The notes: a model not told the origin generated them from the letters alone. 64,000 nucleotides of DNA from Paenibacillus_AA sp045062745 (GCF_045062745.1 NZ_JBJGED010000031.1:1-64000), one strand, 5' to 3'. Shown: positions 8,593-15,820, counted from the first letter of the stretch. Translations and numbers: made by a program.

Positions 8593-8937
8593 ATGTGGAA
8601 TTTAGCCGAAGATGCGGCGACGACTACAAGCCCCTATAGCGGCTTGATGACGTTTCTGCCATTCATTCTGATGTTCGCGGTCTTGTACTTCCTGCTGATC
8701 CGTCCGCAGCAGAAGCGCTCCAAAGCCCGTACGTCGATGCTGGGTCAACTGAAGAAGGGCGACAAGGTGACGACGATCGGCGGCATGCACGGCACGATCG
8801 TGGAGATTACCGACGACATCGTCGTGCTTCGCGTCAACGACGTGACCAAGCTCACGTTCGACCGGTCGGCCATCAACGGGGTAACGACTGCGGCACCAGC
8901 TCCAGCTCCGGCCTCTACGCCTACAGAGAGCAAGTAA
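8593..8937 (+). CDS. yajC: Preprotein translocase subunit YajC
   Basis: A 114-residue single-pass membrane protein. The TM helix is about residues 17-37 (FLPFILMFAVLYFLLIRP), followed by PQQKRSK and a small cytoplasmic domain with GDKVTTIGGMHGTI; the C-terminus is Ala/Pro-rich. YajC associates with SecDF. SD AAGGGAGGA lies upstream. secD and secF occur about 10 kb downstream rather than adjacent, because the anaerobiosis island and other genes intervene. Confidence 0.95.
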   Translation: MWNLAEDAATTTSPYSGLMTFLPFILMFAVLYFLLIRPQQKRSKARTSMLGQLKKGDKVTTIGGMHGTIVEITDDIVVLRVNDVTKLTFDRSAINGVTTAAPAPAPASTPTESK

Positions 8938-8978
8938 GATCCGTATACATACGGCGGCATAAGGCCGCGGATGACGAG

Positions 8979-9008
8979 AACACGTTCCTTGCGGGGAACG
9001 TGTTTTTG
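8979..9008 (+). terminator. Terminator after yajC
   Basis: Stem AACACGTTCC / GGAACGTGTT (8979-8988, 8995-9004) then TTT. A small perfect hairpin CCGTATACATACGG lies just upstream at 8941-8954. It ends the ruv-que-tgt-yajC transcript before the convergent fnr. Confidence 0.8.
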
Positions 9009-9021
9009 GGTTGGTGAACAT

Positions 9022-9777
9022 TTATATCCGGCATATTTCACGCGGACAAGCCGGGAAGGACGGGCATTGGCAAATCGCCTTCAGCTCCTTCAGCGTCTTC
9101 ACGATGATGAACCCGCCCTCGATATCGATAATGCCGTCCGACTTGAACTCGCTCAGCATGCGGTTCACGCTTTCCCGCGTCGCGCCGATGAAATCGGCCA
9201 GTTCCGTATTGGTCAGCTTCATCGTCAATCGAATGCCGTCCTTCGTCGCCACTCCGCACGTGTTGCACAACCGAATCAGCGTCGAAGCGAGCGCCCCCGG
9301 TTTGCCGAACAGGAGCAGATCACGGAATTTCGACTGGGTCGTCATATGCTGCAGGGCCATCCATCGAGTATAAGCTACGGCAAAGTCTCCGTGCCGATGC
9401 AGCAAAATTTCAAGGTCTTTTTCTTGAATGACCCCGAACTCGGCATCTTCGATCGACTCGGCGCTGTAGCCGTACACGCCGCTGCCGGTCATATCGAGTG
9501 CGTCGATCAAATCCCCTTGCCGCTGAATCGACAAGTTGATCGTCTTGCCGTCTTCCGTTGTTTTGGTTAATTTAACCCGACCCGATCGCACATAGTAGAG
9601 CTTGCCGGTTGCATCGCCTTCCCAGAACAGATACTTGTGGGCTTCCACTTTTTTCGGATACATCAGTCCTTCCAGAAGTTCGCGATGCTCCGGGCTAAAA
9701 AACGCATCCGCCCCCCATGGCTGGCCTCCGGTGCAGCCTTCTGCAGCCCTACCTTTCATCTCGATCGCAGTCGTCAT
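9022..9777 (-). CDS. fnr: Fnr-type oxygen-responsive transcription regulator (Crp/Fnr family)
   Basis: About 251 residues from ATG 9777 (SD GAGAGGA about 11 nt upstream; an in-frame GTG at 9801 lies before the SD). It has an N-terminal cyclic-nucleotide-like beta-roll (KYLFWEGDATGKLYYVRSG), a dimerisation helix, and a C-terminal winged HTH (TNTELADFIGATRESVNRM). The last residues carry four Cys in a CQC-x5-C-x4-C pattern. B. subtilis Fnr binds its [4Fe-4S] cluster through C-terminal cysteines, so this is Fnr rather than a cAMP-type Crp. It should activate genes under oxygen limitation at TGTGA-N6-TCACA boxes; three such sites lie nearby (9888, 12392, 14168). It is divergent from nreA. Confidence 0.88.
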   Translation of the reverse strand: MTTAIEMKGRAAEGCTGGQPWGADAFFSPEHRELLEGLMYPKKVEAHKYLFWEGDATGKLYYVRSGRVKLTKTTEDGKTINLSIQRQGDLIDALDMTGSGVYGYSAESIEDAEFGVIQEKDLEILLHRHGDFAVAYTRWMALQHMTTQSKFRDLLLFGKPGALASTLIRLCNTCGVATKDGIRLTMKLTNTELADFIGATRESVNRMLSEFKSDGIIDIEGGFIIVKTLKELKAICQCPSFPACPREICRI

Positions 9778-9845
9778 CGTGATTACCGTCCTCTCGTTCA
9801 CTCTTTATACTCTTATCATACTCTCCGGAGGCGATGACTCCCATC

Positions 9846-9855
9846 GGGAGATCCC
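9846..9855 (-). promoter_or_regulatory. Possible second NreC-type half-palindrome near the fnr promoter
   Basis: GGG-AGAT-CCC has the GGG-N4-CCC core of the NreC motif. It lies about 42 bp upstream of the start expected from a TATGAT -10 (9820-9815, minus strand). The core is short and could be chance. Confidence 0.25.
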
Positions 9856-9887
9856 CTGAATATCCGACAGGAACTCCCTTATTTATT

Positions 9888-9903
9888 TGTGAGGAAAATC
9901 ACT
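9888..9903. promoter_or_regulatory. Fnr box between fnr and nreA
   Basis: TGTGA-GGAAAA-TCACT matches the B. subtilis Fnr consensus TGTGA-N6-TCACA in 9 of 10 positions. It lies in the 296-bp divergent gap, 111 bp from the fnr start and about 170 bp from nreA. No -10 sits at the exact class II distance on either side, so its target (autoregulation or nreA) is open. Confidence 0.65.
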
Positions 9904-9955
9904 CTCTTCTTTCAGGGAAGCACCCCTAGCCGGGATCCATCGCACATTGAACGAA

Positions 9956-9978
9956 TAGGGAATTCCCTTAGGGAATTC
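9956..9978. promoter_or_regulatory. NreC-type operator within a 19-bp perfect inverted repeat
   Basis: TAGGG-AATT-CCCT at 9956-9968 fits the TAGGG-N4-CCCTA site described for staphylococcal NreC (recalled consensus) except for its last base. The sequence extends into a perfect inverted repeat GAATTCCCT-T-AGGGAATTC (9960-9978), so two AGGGAATTC arms lie 12 bp apart. It is about 100 bp upstream of nreA and suggests control by the NreC encoded just downstream. Confidence 0.55.
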
Positions 9979-10073
9979 TCATGGTGTTCCCCGAATGCAA
10001 TCGGGATGCATTCCAGTTACAATAGATGGGGAAGGTTCAACGTCAGAACGCACCGCAAAGGAGGTGAGACGGG

Positions 10074-10520
10074 ATGGACAGCTTCGATGCCCGGCTGGCA
10101 AACGAGCTTCAGCGTCTACGCGATGAAACGGGCAGCGATCTGGCCGCCTATGCCGCCCCGGATTCGCCGCAGTCGAAGTGGCGGTGGAAGCGGGCCGTCG
10201 GAGAATCCGGCACCCGGCTCCTTCGGCTGACCGTTCAGCCCGGACGCGGTATCGCAGGCGCGGCGCTGCGAACCGGACGAACGATCGTGCTCGACCGGCA
10301 CCGGAACGCTTCCGACTTGCGCCGAGAAGACGCACCGCTTCTTCTGTCGGAACGGTTGTCCTCCGTCGCAGCCACCCCGGTTATCGTGGATGGAAGTGCT
10401 GTAGGCTTGATCTTACTAGGTTCTCGCGCCGTGCGGAGCTATAACGACGCGACGCTTCAATTGCTGGCGGATACGTCGGCTAGGATCGCGACTGCCGCCG
10501 CCGCTTTCCATATGCCTTAA
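10074..10520 (+). CDS. nreA: NreA-like GAF-domain protein, probable nitrate sensor
   Basis: A 148-residue protein made almost entirely of one GAF domain (about 20-145): GRGIAGAALRTGRTIVLDRH, then SSVAATPVIVDGSAVGLILLGSR and a helix with LQLLADTSARIATAAAAF. It precedes a response regulator and a PAS sensor kinase in the order nreA-nreC-nreB; in Staphylococcus carnosus NreA binds nitrate and inhibits NreB. SD AAGGAGGTGA is very strong. The NreA identity rests on size, fold and neighbours; another small GAF ligand sensor is possible. Confidence 0.72.
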   Translation: MDSFDARLANELQRLRDETGSDLAAYAAPDSPQSKWRWKRAVGESGTRLLRLTVQPGRGIAGAALRTGRTIVLDRHRNASDLRREDAPLLLSERLSSVAATPVIVDGSAVGLILLGSRAVRSYNDATLQLLADTSARIATAAAAFHMP

Positions 10521-10584
10521 AGGAACCTTTTCTTTTGTGATAAGATAGGCTTATCAATAAGTTGGCGGAAAGCGGTGTTCTCTA

Positions 10585-11235
10585 ATGAAACTAATGATTG
10601 TAGACGATCATGCTGTCGTCCGGTCCGGCCTGGCCTCGCTCTTGCACGGCAAGCACGGAATCGAGGTTGTGGGCGAAGCGGCGGACGGCGATGAGGGCAT
10701 CGCCAAGGCGCTTCAACTCCAGCCCGATGTCGTGCTGATGGATTTGAGCATGCCCCATGGGAAAGACGGGATGACCGCCACCGCCGAACTGAAGCAGAAA
10801 GCACCCGATATTGCCGTACTCGTCTTGACGATGCACGACGACGACGAATATTTATTCCGGGCGATTCACGCCGGTGCCGCAGGCTATATTTTGAAGAGTG
10901 CCCCGCATGACGAATTGGTTTCGGCCATTCGATCCGTTGCGAACGGCAACGCTTATTTGTACCCGACGGCAACGAAGCGGCTGATGAACGAATATTTGGA
11001 GCGCCATAAACACGGGGACAACGGCGGCGCATTCGAGACGCTATCTGAACGGGAGAAAGAGATTTTGAGCTGGACGGCCAAAGGCTATTCCAACAAGGAG
11101 ATCGCCGAACAGCTGATCCTGAGCGTGAAGACCGTCGAAACGCACAAAGCGAACCTCATGGAAAAGCTTGGCCTTAAGACGCGTCCCGACCTTATTAAGT
11201 ATGCGTTGAAAAAAGGGCTGTTGAATTATGAGTAA
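10585..11235 (+). CDS. nreC: NreC-like response regulator (NarL/LuxR family)
   Basis: A 216-residue regulator. The receiver domain (1-~120) has the acidic pair D7/D8, phospho-acceptor D53 (VLMDLSMP) and K105 in ILKSAPHDE. A LuxR-type HTH follows (about 150-208: LSEREKEILSWTAKGYSNKEIAEQL...KTVETH). It should be phosphorylated by the kinase encoded next, which overlaps it by 8 nt (ATGAGTAA), so the pair is translationally coupled. A matching operator is proposed at 9956-9978. Confidence 0.85.
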   Translation: MKLMIVDDHAVVRSGLASLLHGKHGIEVVGEAADGDEGIAKALQLQPDVVLMDLSMPHGKDGMTATAELKQKAPDIAVLVLTMHDDDEYLFRAIHAGAAGYILKSAPHDELVSAIRSVANGNAYLYPTATKRLMNEYLERHKHGDNGGAFETLSEREKEILSWTAKGYSNKEIAEQLILSVKTVETHKANLMEKLGLKTRPDLIKYALKKGLLNYE

Positions 11236-12349
11236 CGATTTCCCGGCATCTGAATATCCCGAGGTGATCGGTGAGAATGTCATGCAGCTCCTGAATCGGC
11301 TTGACGGAGAAGCGATCGATCCGAAACTGCGGGACGAGCTGAAGCATTCGCTAAGACAGCTGGCCAACGTCAAATTCGCCCTGGATGAATCCTCCATTGT
11401 CGCTTTGACGGATCGCAAAGGGATTATTCTATATGTGAACGATAAGTTCTGCGAAATATCTCGTTATGCGCGGGCGGAGCTGCTCGGACAGGACCATCGG
11501 ATCATTAATTCCGGGTATCATGAGAAGAGTTTCATGCGGAACTTGTGGCAGACGATCGCGTCGGGTCGCGTGTGGCAAGGGGATATCAAGAATCTCGCCA
11601 AAGACGGTTCGCACTACTGGGTTCGCACGACCATCGTGCCGTTGTTAGACGAACAGGGCAAGCCTTATCAGTATTTGGCAATCCGCAACGATGTTACGCG
11701 GCTCAAGGAAGTCGAGGAAGATCTGCAGCAGATGCTCGCCGACATGATGCAAATTCAGGAGGAAGAACGCCGGCGCTTCTCGCGGGAATTGCATGACGGG
11801 ATCGGGCAAAGCTTGTTCTCGCTGCTCATCAAGGTCGACCGGATTCTGAGCGATGAGCCGAGATCGGACCTGCAGCAGCTCCGGGGCAGCATCTCCAGCG
11901 TCATCGAGGAAATTCGGAGTCTTGCCTGGGAACTGCGTCCATCGGTTCTCGACGATCTGGGTGTCGTACCCGCCCTTCGTACGTTTCTGGACAATTTCTC
12001 TCAGCATTACGGGATCGGAATCCACTTCGAGAACGAATTGAGCGGCAGGCTCGAGATACAGGCCGAAACCGTCATTTATCGCATTATCCAGGAAGCGCTG
12101 ACCAATGTGATGAAATATTCGCAAGCCGACGAAGCGTTCGTTCGCATTTTTGACCGAGGGAAGGCGGTTGAGGTGCAGGTGGAGGACCGCGGCCGAGGGT
12201 TTTCGCGCGACACGAAAGGGAAAGGCGTAGGGTTGCTCAGCATGGAGGAGAGAGCCAAGTCCGTCGGGGGACAATTGCGGATCCGGTCGGCTCTGAATGA
12301 AGGAACGCTCGTAACGCTGATCATACCTAAGAAGAGTCATAAAGATTGA
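11228..12349 (+). CDS. nreB: NreB-like PAS sensor histidine kinase
   Basis: A 373-residue cytoplasmic kinase with no membrane segment. It has a helical N-terminus, a PAS domain (about 50-160: IVALTDRKGIILYVNDKFCEIS, then RNDVTRLKE), a HisKA_3 domain with the phospho-site H189 in RELHDGIGQ, and a HATPase_c domain (QEALTNVMKYSQA; DRGRGF; GVGLLSMEERA). Staphylococcal NreB holds an oxygen-labile [4Fe-4S] cluster on four Cys in its PAS domain; here the PAS has only C75, so cluster-based oxygen sensing looks absent and oxygen input may come from Fnr alone. The gene order A-C-B differs from the staphylococcal A-B-C or B-C-A arrangements I recall. Confidence 0.83.
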   Translation: MSNDFPASEYPEVIGENVMQLLNRLDGEAIDPKLRDELKHSLRQLANVKFALDESSIVALTDRKGIILYVNDKFCEISRYARAELLGQDHRIINSGYHEKSFMRNLWQTIASGRVWQGDIKNLAKDGSHYWVRTTIVPLLDEQGKPYQYLAIRNDVTRLKEVEEDLQQMLADMMQIQEEERRRFSRELHDGIGQSLFSLLIKVDRILSDEPRSDLQQLRGSISSVIEEIRSLAWELRPSVLDDLGVVPALRTFLDNFSQHYGIGIHFENELSGRLEIQAETVIYRIIQEALTNVMKYSQADEAFVRIFDRGKAVEVQVEDRGRGFSRDTKGKGVGLLSMEERAKSVGGQLRIRSALNEGTLVTLIIPKKSHKD

Positions 12350-12365
12350 TTTCTCAAGGAAATAC

Positions 12366-12389
12366 AAGGAGCGGAAACGCTCCTTTTTT
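12366..12389 (+). terminator. Terminator after nreB
   Basis: Stem AAGGAGCG / CGCTCCTT with a GAAA tetraloop and six T residues. It ends the nre operon 3 bp before the Fnr box of the next promoter. Confidence 0.9.
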
Positions 12390-12391
12390 GT

Positions 12392-12434
12392 TGTGATATT
12401 CCTCACATCCGCCATGCGGCATCAGCTATATACT
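12392..12434 (+). promoter_or_regulatory. Class II Fnr-dependent promoter of usp-hpf-mobA
   Basis: A perfect Fnr box TGTGA-TATTCC-TCACA lies at 12392-12407 (centre 12399.5) with a -10 TATACT at 12429-12434. A start near 12441 puts the box centre at -41.5, the classic activator position, and there is no sigma-A -35. The same 29.5-bp centre-to-(-10) spacing recurs before doxX. Confidence 0.82.
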
Positions 12435-12477
12435 GAAGCCATCAAGGAGATCGAATTTATAAAAGGGAGGAATTACA

Positions 12478-12933
12478 ATGGGATACAAACACATTCTAGT
12501 CGCCTATGACGGCTCGGAGCTGGCCCAAAAGGCGCTGGAGCAAGCCGTAAGCCTTATACGCGCGAATCCGGTGACCCAATTGACCGTCCTTCATGCGTTT
12601 CATTTACCGAGCATCGTGGTAGGCGCGGCATACTACGCCGGTTCAGCGATTGCCGATAAAGAGTTCTACAAATACGCGGAAGAGACGCTGGGGAAGGCAC
12701 GCAAGGTCGTTGCAGAACTGCCTTACACAGCGGTGGAAATGCGGGAAGGCTTCCCGATCGACACGATCTTGGAGACCGCTGAGGAGAAGGGCTGTGACTT
12801 GATCGTCATGGGAAGCCGGGGACTGAGCGGCTTGAAGGAACTCGTGCTTGGTAGCGTCAGCCATGCCGTCGTGCAAAAAGCGAAAATCCCTGTCTTGATC
12901 GTGAAAGGCAGCGGCAATGGCGAACGGGAGTAA
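12478..12933 (+). CDS. Universal stress protein (UspA family)
   Basis: A 151-residue single-domain Usp fold: HILVAYDGSELAQKALEQA at the N-terminus, and the ATP-binding motif G-x2-G-x9-G-S (GSRGLSGLKELVLGSVS, about 118-134) followed by PVLIVKG. The ATP-type motif is intact. It is the first gene downstream of a class II Fnr promoter and 30 bp before hpf, so it is likely induced under oxygen limitation. Such proteins support survival in growth arrest; the specific role here is unknown. Confidence 0.9.
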   Translation: MGYKHILVAYDGSELAQKALEQAVSLIRANPVTQLTVLHAFHLPSIVVGAAYYAGSAIADKEFYKYAEETLGKARKVVAELPYTAVEMREGFPIDTILETAEEKGCDLIVMGSRGLSGLKELVLGSVSHAVVQKAKIPVLIVKGSGNGERE

Positions 12934-12963
12934 AGGTAGTCTTGATAGGAGGAGATGACACTT

Positions 12964-13506
12964 ATGCGTTTTCTATTCCATGGGAAACAAATGGAAGTTA
13001 CGGATGCTATGAAGCAATATGCGGAACAGAAAATCAGACGCACGGAATTGGTCGCTCAGGTCGAAGAAGCCGTGGTCACATTTATCGTAGGCGGCCACAA
13101 GCAGGACACGCACAAAGTAGAAGTCTTGCTCCGACTGGAGGGAGGTGTCGTCCGGGCGGAAGAACGTACGGACGATATGTACGCCTCGATAGACGCAGTA
13201 GCGGACAAGCTGGAGCGGAAGCTTCGCAAGCTGAAGGAAAAGATGCGCAGAAGACTCCGCCGCGGGGGCATGCCGGAGTTTGCCTCGAACACGCAAGTGG
13301 AGGAGGAACCGAACCCCTTTGAGATCGTACGGGTCAAGCACGTCGGCTTGAAGCCGGTCGATGTGGAGGAAGCCATTCTGGAGATGAATTTGCTCGATCA
13401 CAACTTCCATGTTTTCATCAATAGCGCGACACGATCGACGGACGTCGTATACAAACGGATCGACGGAACGTATGGATTGATTACCTCTCTTGTGCGACAG
13501 GCGTAG
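12964..13506 (+). CDS. hpf: Long-form ribosome hibernation promoting factor
   Basis: 180 residues from ATG 12964 (SD TAGGAGGAGA at the correct spacing; ATG 12955 overlaps the SD). The N-terminal HPF/RaiA domain (1-~100: FLFHGKQMEVTDAMKQYAEQK, and a basic KLERKLRKLKEKMRRRLRR stretch) binds the 30S decoding region. The C-terminal domain (about 125-180: EIVRVKHVGLKPVDVEEAI, DGTYGLI) dimerises to form 100S ribosomes, which marks the long form. Lying behind usp under an Fnr promoter, it would couple ribosome storage to anoxia. Confidence 0.93.
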   Translation: MRFLFHGKQMEVTDAMKQYAEQKIRRTELVAQVEEAVVTFIVGGHKQDTHKVEVLLRLEGGVVRAEERTDDMYASIDAVADKLERKLRKLKEKMRRRLRRGGMPEFASNTQVEEEPNPFEIVRVKHVGLKPVDVEEAILEMNLLDHNFHVFINSATRSTDVVYKRIDGTYGLITSLVRQA

Positions 13507-13543
13507 ACGGGAGCTGTTGCCGGGGAGGAGGAGATGGATCGTG

Positions 13544-14137
13544 ATGACCGGCGTCATATTAGCAGGAGGGTTCGATCGCAGAATGGAGGGGCAGATCAAA
13601 GGGCTGCTGCACTTCGGGGATGAGTTGCTCATCGTACGTCAGCTTCGGCTCATGAAGCCGGTTTGCAACGAGTTGATTGTGGTAACGAACGAACCCAAAC
13701 CGTATTTCCGTCTATTGGATACGGAGATTCGCATTATAACGGATTTCGTACCGAACCGTGGACCGCTGGGCGGCATGTATGCGGGGCTCAGTCTGGCCCG
13801 CAACCGGGACGTATGGATCGTCGGGTGTCATATGCCGTTCCTGTCCGCCCAAGCGGCGGAGCTGCTCCAGACCAAGAAGCATGAAGGCTTTGACGCGGCG
13901 CTTCCCTGGGTCCAAGGCCGCGTATATCCGCTGCACGGCGTGTATGACCGATCCTGTGCCGAGGCAGTATGGCGTCTCTTGCAAAGCGGGGACCCGGCGG
14001 TATCCCGTGTATTGAAGGAAATCTCGTGGGGAGAACTTCGCGAAACCGAATTCCAGACGGAAGGAATCGAGTCTTCGTTCATCGACTGCTTCAATACGCC
14101 GGAGGAATACGCAGGGCTGCTGGTCAGGCGACATTAG
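13544..14137 (+). CDS. mobA: MobA-like molybdenum cofactor guanylyltransferase
   Basis: About 197 residues. It starts with MTGVILAGGFDRRM (nucleotidyltransferase loop; the usual GxSxRMG is here GFDRRMEG), then LIVVTNEP, PNRGPLGGMYAGLSLA, and GCHMPFLSA where family members usually have CDMPF, so the expected metal-binding Asp is replaced by His. It transfers GMP to molybdopterin to make the guanine dinucleotide cofactor used by nitrate reductase-type enzymes, which suits its place near fnr and nre. SD GGGGAGGAGGAG precedes ATG 13544. The GCHM change could alter activity, so an NTP-transferase with another substrate is possible. Confidence 0.75.
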   Translation: MTGVILAGGFDRRMEGQIKGLLHFGDELLIVRQLRLMKPVCNELIVVTNEPKPYFRLLDTEIRIITDFVPNRGPLGGMYAGLSLARNRDVWIVGCHMPFLSAQAAELLQTKKHEGFDAALPWVQGRVYPLHGVYDRSCAEAVWRLLQSGDPAVSRVLKEISWGELRETEFQTEGIESSFIDCFNTPEEYAGLLVRRH

Positions 14138-14167
14138 CGAGAAAATATTGCAAATTCCGCTATGGCG

Positions 14168-14210
14168 AGTGATTAATCTCACAAGGAAGGCAGCGGATCG
14201 GATTTATAAT
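14168..14210 (+). promoter_or_regulatory. Class II Fnr-dependent promoter of doxX
   Basis: AGTGA-TTAATC-TCACA (14168-14183, centre 14175.5) differs from the Fnr box in one base. A perfect -10 TATAAT lies at 14205-14210 and no good -35 is present. The centre-to-(-10) distance is 29.5 bp, the same as for the usp promoter. Confidence 0.78.
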
Positions 14211-14241
14211 TAAGCCATCAAGAACAAGGGAGATGGTCGAT

Positions 14242-14775
14242 ATGATGAACTGGTTAAGAACGAACAAGTACGCGGCAATCCTGTTGATGTTCGTCCGGTT
14301 GTATGTCGGATACGAGTGGTTGACCGCGGGGTGGCACAAGCTTACCGGTGCAAAGCCATTCGATGCCACGGGGTTTCTCAATAACGCTGTGGCCAAGCCG
14401 GTGCTCGAAACCGGGACGACCGACATGCTGTATCCGAACTATGTGGCATTCTTGAAAGCTTTCGCGCTGCCGAACGTGAAGCTGTTCAACGTCATCATCC
14501 CGTGGGGGGAGCTGCTTGTCGGGCTCGGATTGATCCTTGGCTGTTTGACAACCGCTGCGGTGTTCTTCGGAATGCTGATGAACCTCATGTTTATGCTGGG
14601 AGGTACCGTAAGCGCCAACCCGTGGTTGTTCTTCCTCGGCACCATTGTGATCGCGGCGGGTGCGAACGCAGGGAAATTCGGGGTAGACTACGCCGTGCTG
14701 CCGCTGCTCCACAAATGGTTTGATAAAGCGTGGGAGCGCATCTTCCATAAGCCTAGAGGTCGATTGACCCACTAA
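14242..14775 (+). CDS. DoxX-family membrane protein
   Basis: About 177 residues from ATG 14242 (SD AAGGGAG; ATG 14233 directly abuts it). Four hydrophobic segments are visible (about 10-30, 85-105, 110-130, 135-155), with RLYVGYEWLTAGWHKL at the N-terminus and a short basic C-terminal tail. DoxX proteins are small quinone- or thiol-linked membrane redox proteins; the name comes from thiosulfate:quinone oxidoreductase. The exact reaction is not readable here. Its own Fnr promoter suggests a role when oxygen is low. Confidence 0.82.
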   Translation: MMNWLRTNKYAAILLMFVRLYVGYEWLTAGWHKLTGAKPFDATGFLNNAVAKPVLETGTTDMLYPNYVAFLKAFALPNVKLFNVIIPWGELLVGLGLILGCLTTAAVFFGMLMNLMFMLGGTVSANPWLFFLGTIVIAAGANAGKFGVDYAVLPLLHKWFDKAWERIFHKPRGRLTH

Positions 14776-14785
14776 ATCCTACAAC

Positions 14786-14822
14786 AAAACCCTCCGGAAC
14801 AGCGAGTTCCGGAGGGTTTTTC
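14786..14822. terminator. Bidirectional terminator between doxX and the PAP2 gene
   Basis: A 15-bp perfect stem AAAACCCTCCGGAAC / GTTCCGGAGGGTTTT with loop AGCGA. T-runs on both strands let it serve the convergent genes. Confidence 0.93.
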
Positions 14823-14830
14823 GTCTAAAC

Positions 14831-15682
14831 TTATTGCGCATCGCGCTTATCCCACTCGAAGCGCTCCTTCAGCGACACCGGTGCGAGCTGGCGGCCTTCG
14901 CTCAGGCGCAGCGCCAGTTTGGACGCGAACAGCCCCAGCACGAGACCACCCGTCATATCGGTCAGCCAATGGATGCCCAGATAAAAAATCGAGAAAATAA
15001 TGATAACCGCACTGATCGGCACGAACCGTTTCCAGAACAAGTTGCCCGACCGCCGCGCCAAAATCGCCAATGTGACGGACAGCGAGGTGTGCAAGCTCGG
15101 GAAGCAGTTGTCCAGCCCGGACAATGGACGGTATTCCGTCTCGAAGGACGGGAACACGTCGAGCATCAAAAAACGGACGTTCGGATTGAACGCGTGCACT
15201 TCAGTGACCGGGAAGAACAGGTAGAACGGAATCGCGATCATGTAGTTGAGAATAATCGCATAGCACAGGGCGTAGAACAGCTTCTTGTTCTTGTGCAGCA
15301 AATATAGGAACATCGAGCCAACCATGAGCGCGGTGAATACCACGACATAGTAGTAGCTGAGCACATGCGTCAGGAACGAGTTCTCGAACAGCTTCTGAAA
15401 CATCGAGACGAACTGCCCCTCCAGCTTGAACACAGAAGGCGTGAAGTCGGCGTGATAGTCCATATTCCGTTCGACGGACTGCTCGATTTTATTGAAGAAT
15501 AGAACCAGCAGCACCGCCGCGAAATGAAACAGGACTTTGCGGGACGTGAATATTTCATGAACAAAAACCCCGGCGGCGTGAAACGGCTGCAGGGGGTTTC
15601 GATTCATCGAGAAAAATAGCAATATATATACCGAAACGGCAATCAGAATCGCTACCTGGGTCATCGAATGAATGAGAAACAT
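14831..15682 (-). CDS. PAP2-superfamily membrane phosphatase
   Basis: About 283 residues from ATG 15682 (SD AGGGGGAG). It is a polytopic membrane protein (about six TM helices). PAP2 motifs sit near the C-terminus: DNCFPSLHTSLSVTLA (motif 2, His) and LGIHWLTDMTGGLVLG (motif 3, His/Asp). The set resembles inositolphosphotransferase/IPC-synthase-type PAP2 proteins rather than soluble acid phosphatases. Likely substrates are lipid phosphates such as undecaprenyl pyrophosphate or phosphatidic acid. It is convergent with doxX. Confidence 0.82.
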   Translation of the reverse strand: MFLIHSMTQVAILIAVSVYILLFFSMNRNPLQPFHAAGVFVHEIFTSRKVLFHFAAVLLVLFFNKIEQSVERNMDYHADFTPSVFKLEGQFVSMFQKLFENSFLTHVLSYYYVVVFTALMVGSMFLYLLHKNKKLFYALCYAIILNYMIAIPFYLFFPVTEVHAFNPNVRFLMLDVFPSFETEYRPLSGLDNCFPSLHTSLSVTLAILARRSGNLFWKRFVPISAVIIIFSIFYLGIHWLTDMTGGLVLGLFASKLALRLSEGRQLAPVSLKERFEWDKRDAQ

Positions 15683-15820
15683 GATGCTCCCCCTAAAAAT
15701 GGAAAATGTTGATGTCATGAACCTAACTATTATAGCACAGGGGAAGGGGAAGGGAAATGACCAGTTAGATCCTTTCTTAACAAAACAAGCCGGCATGGAA
15801 CAACCGCATAAGGAAGCTTC

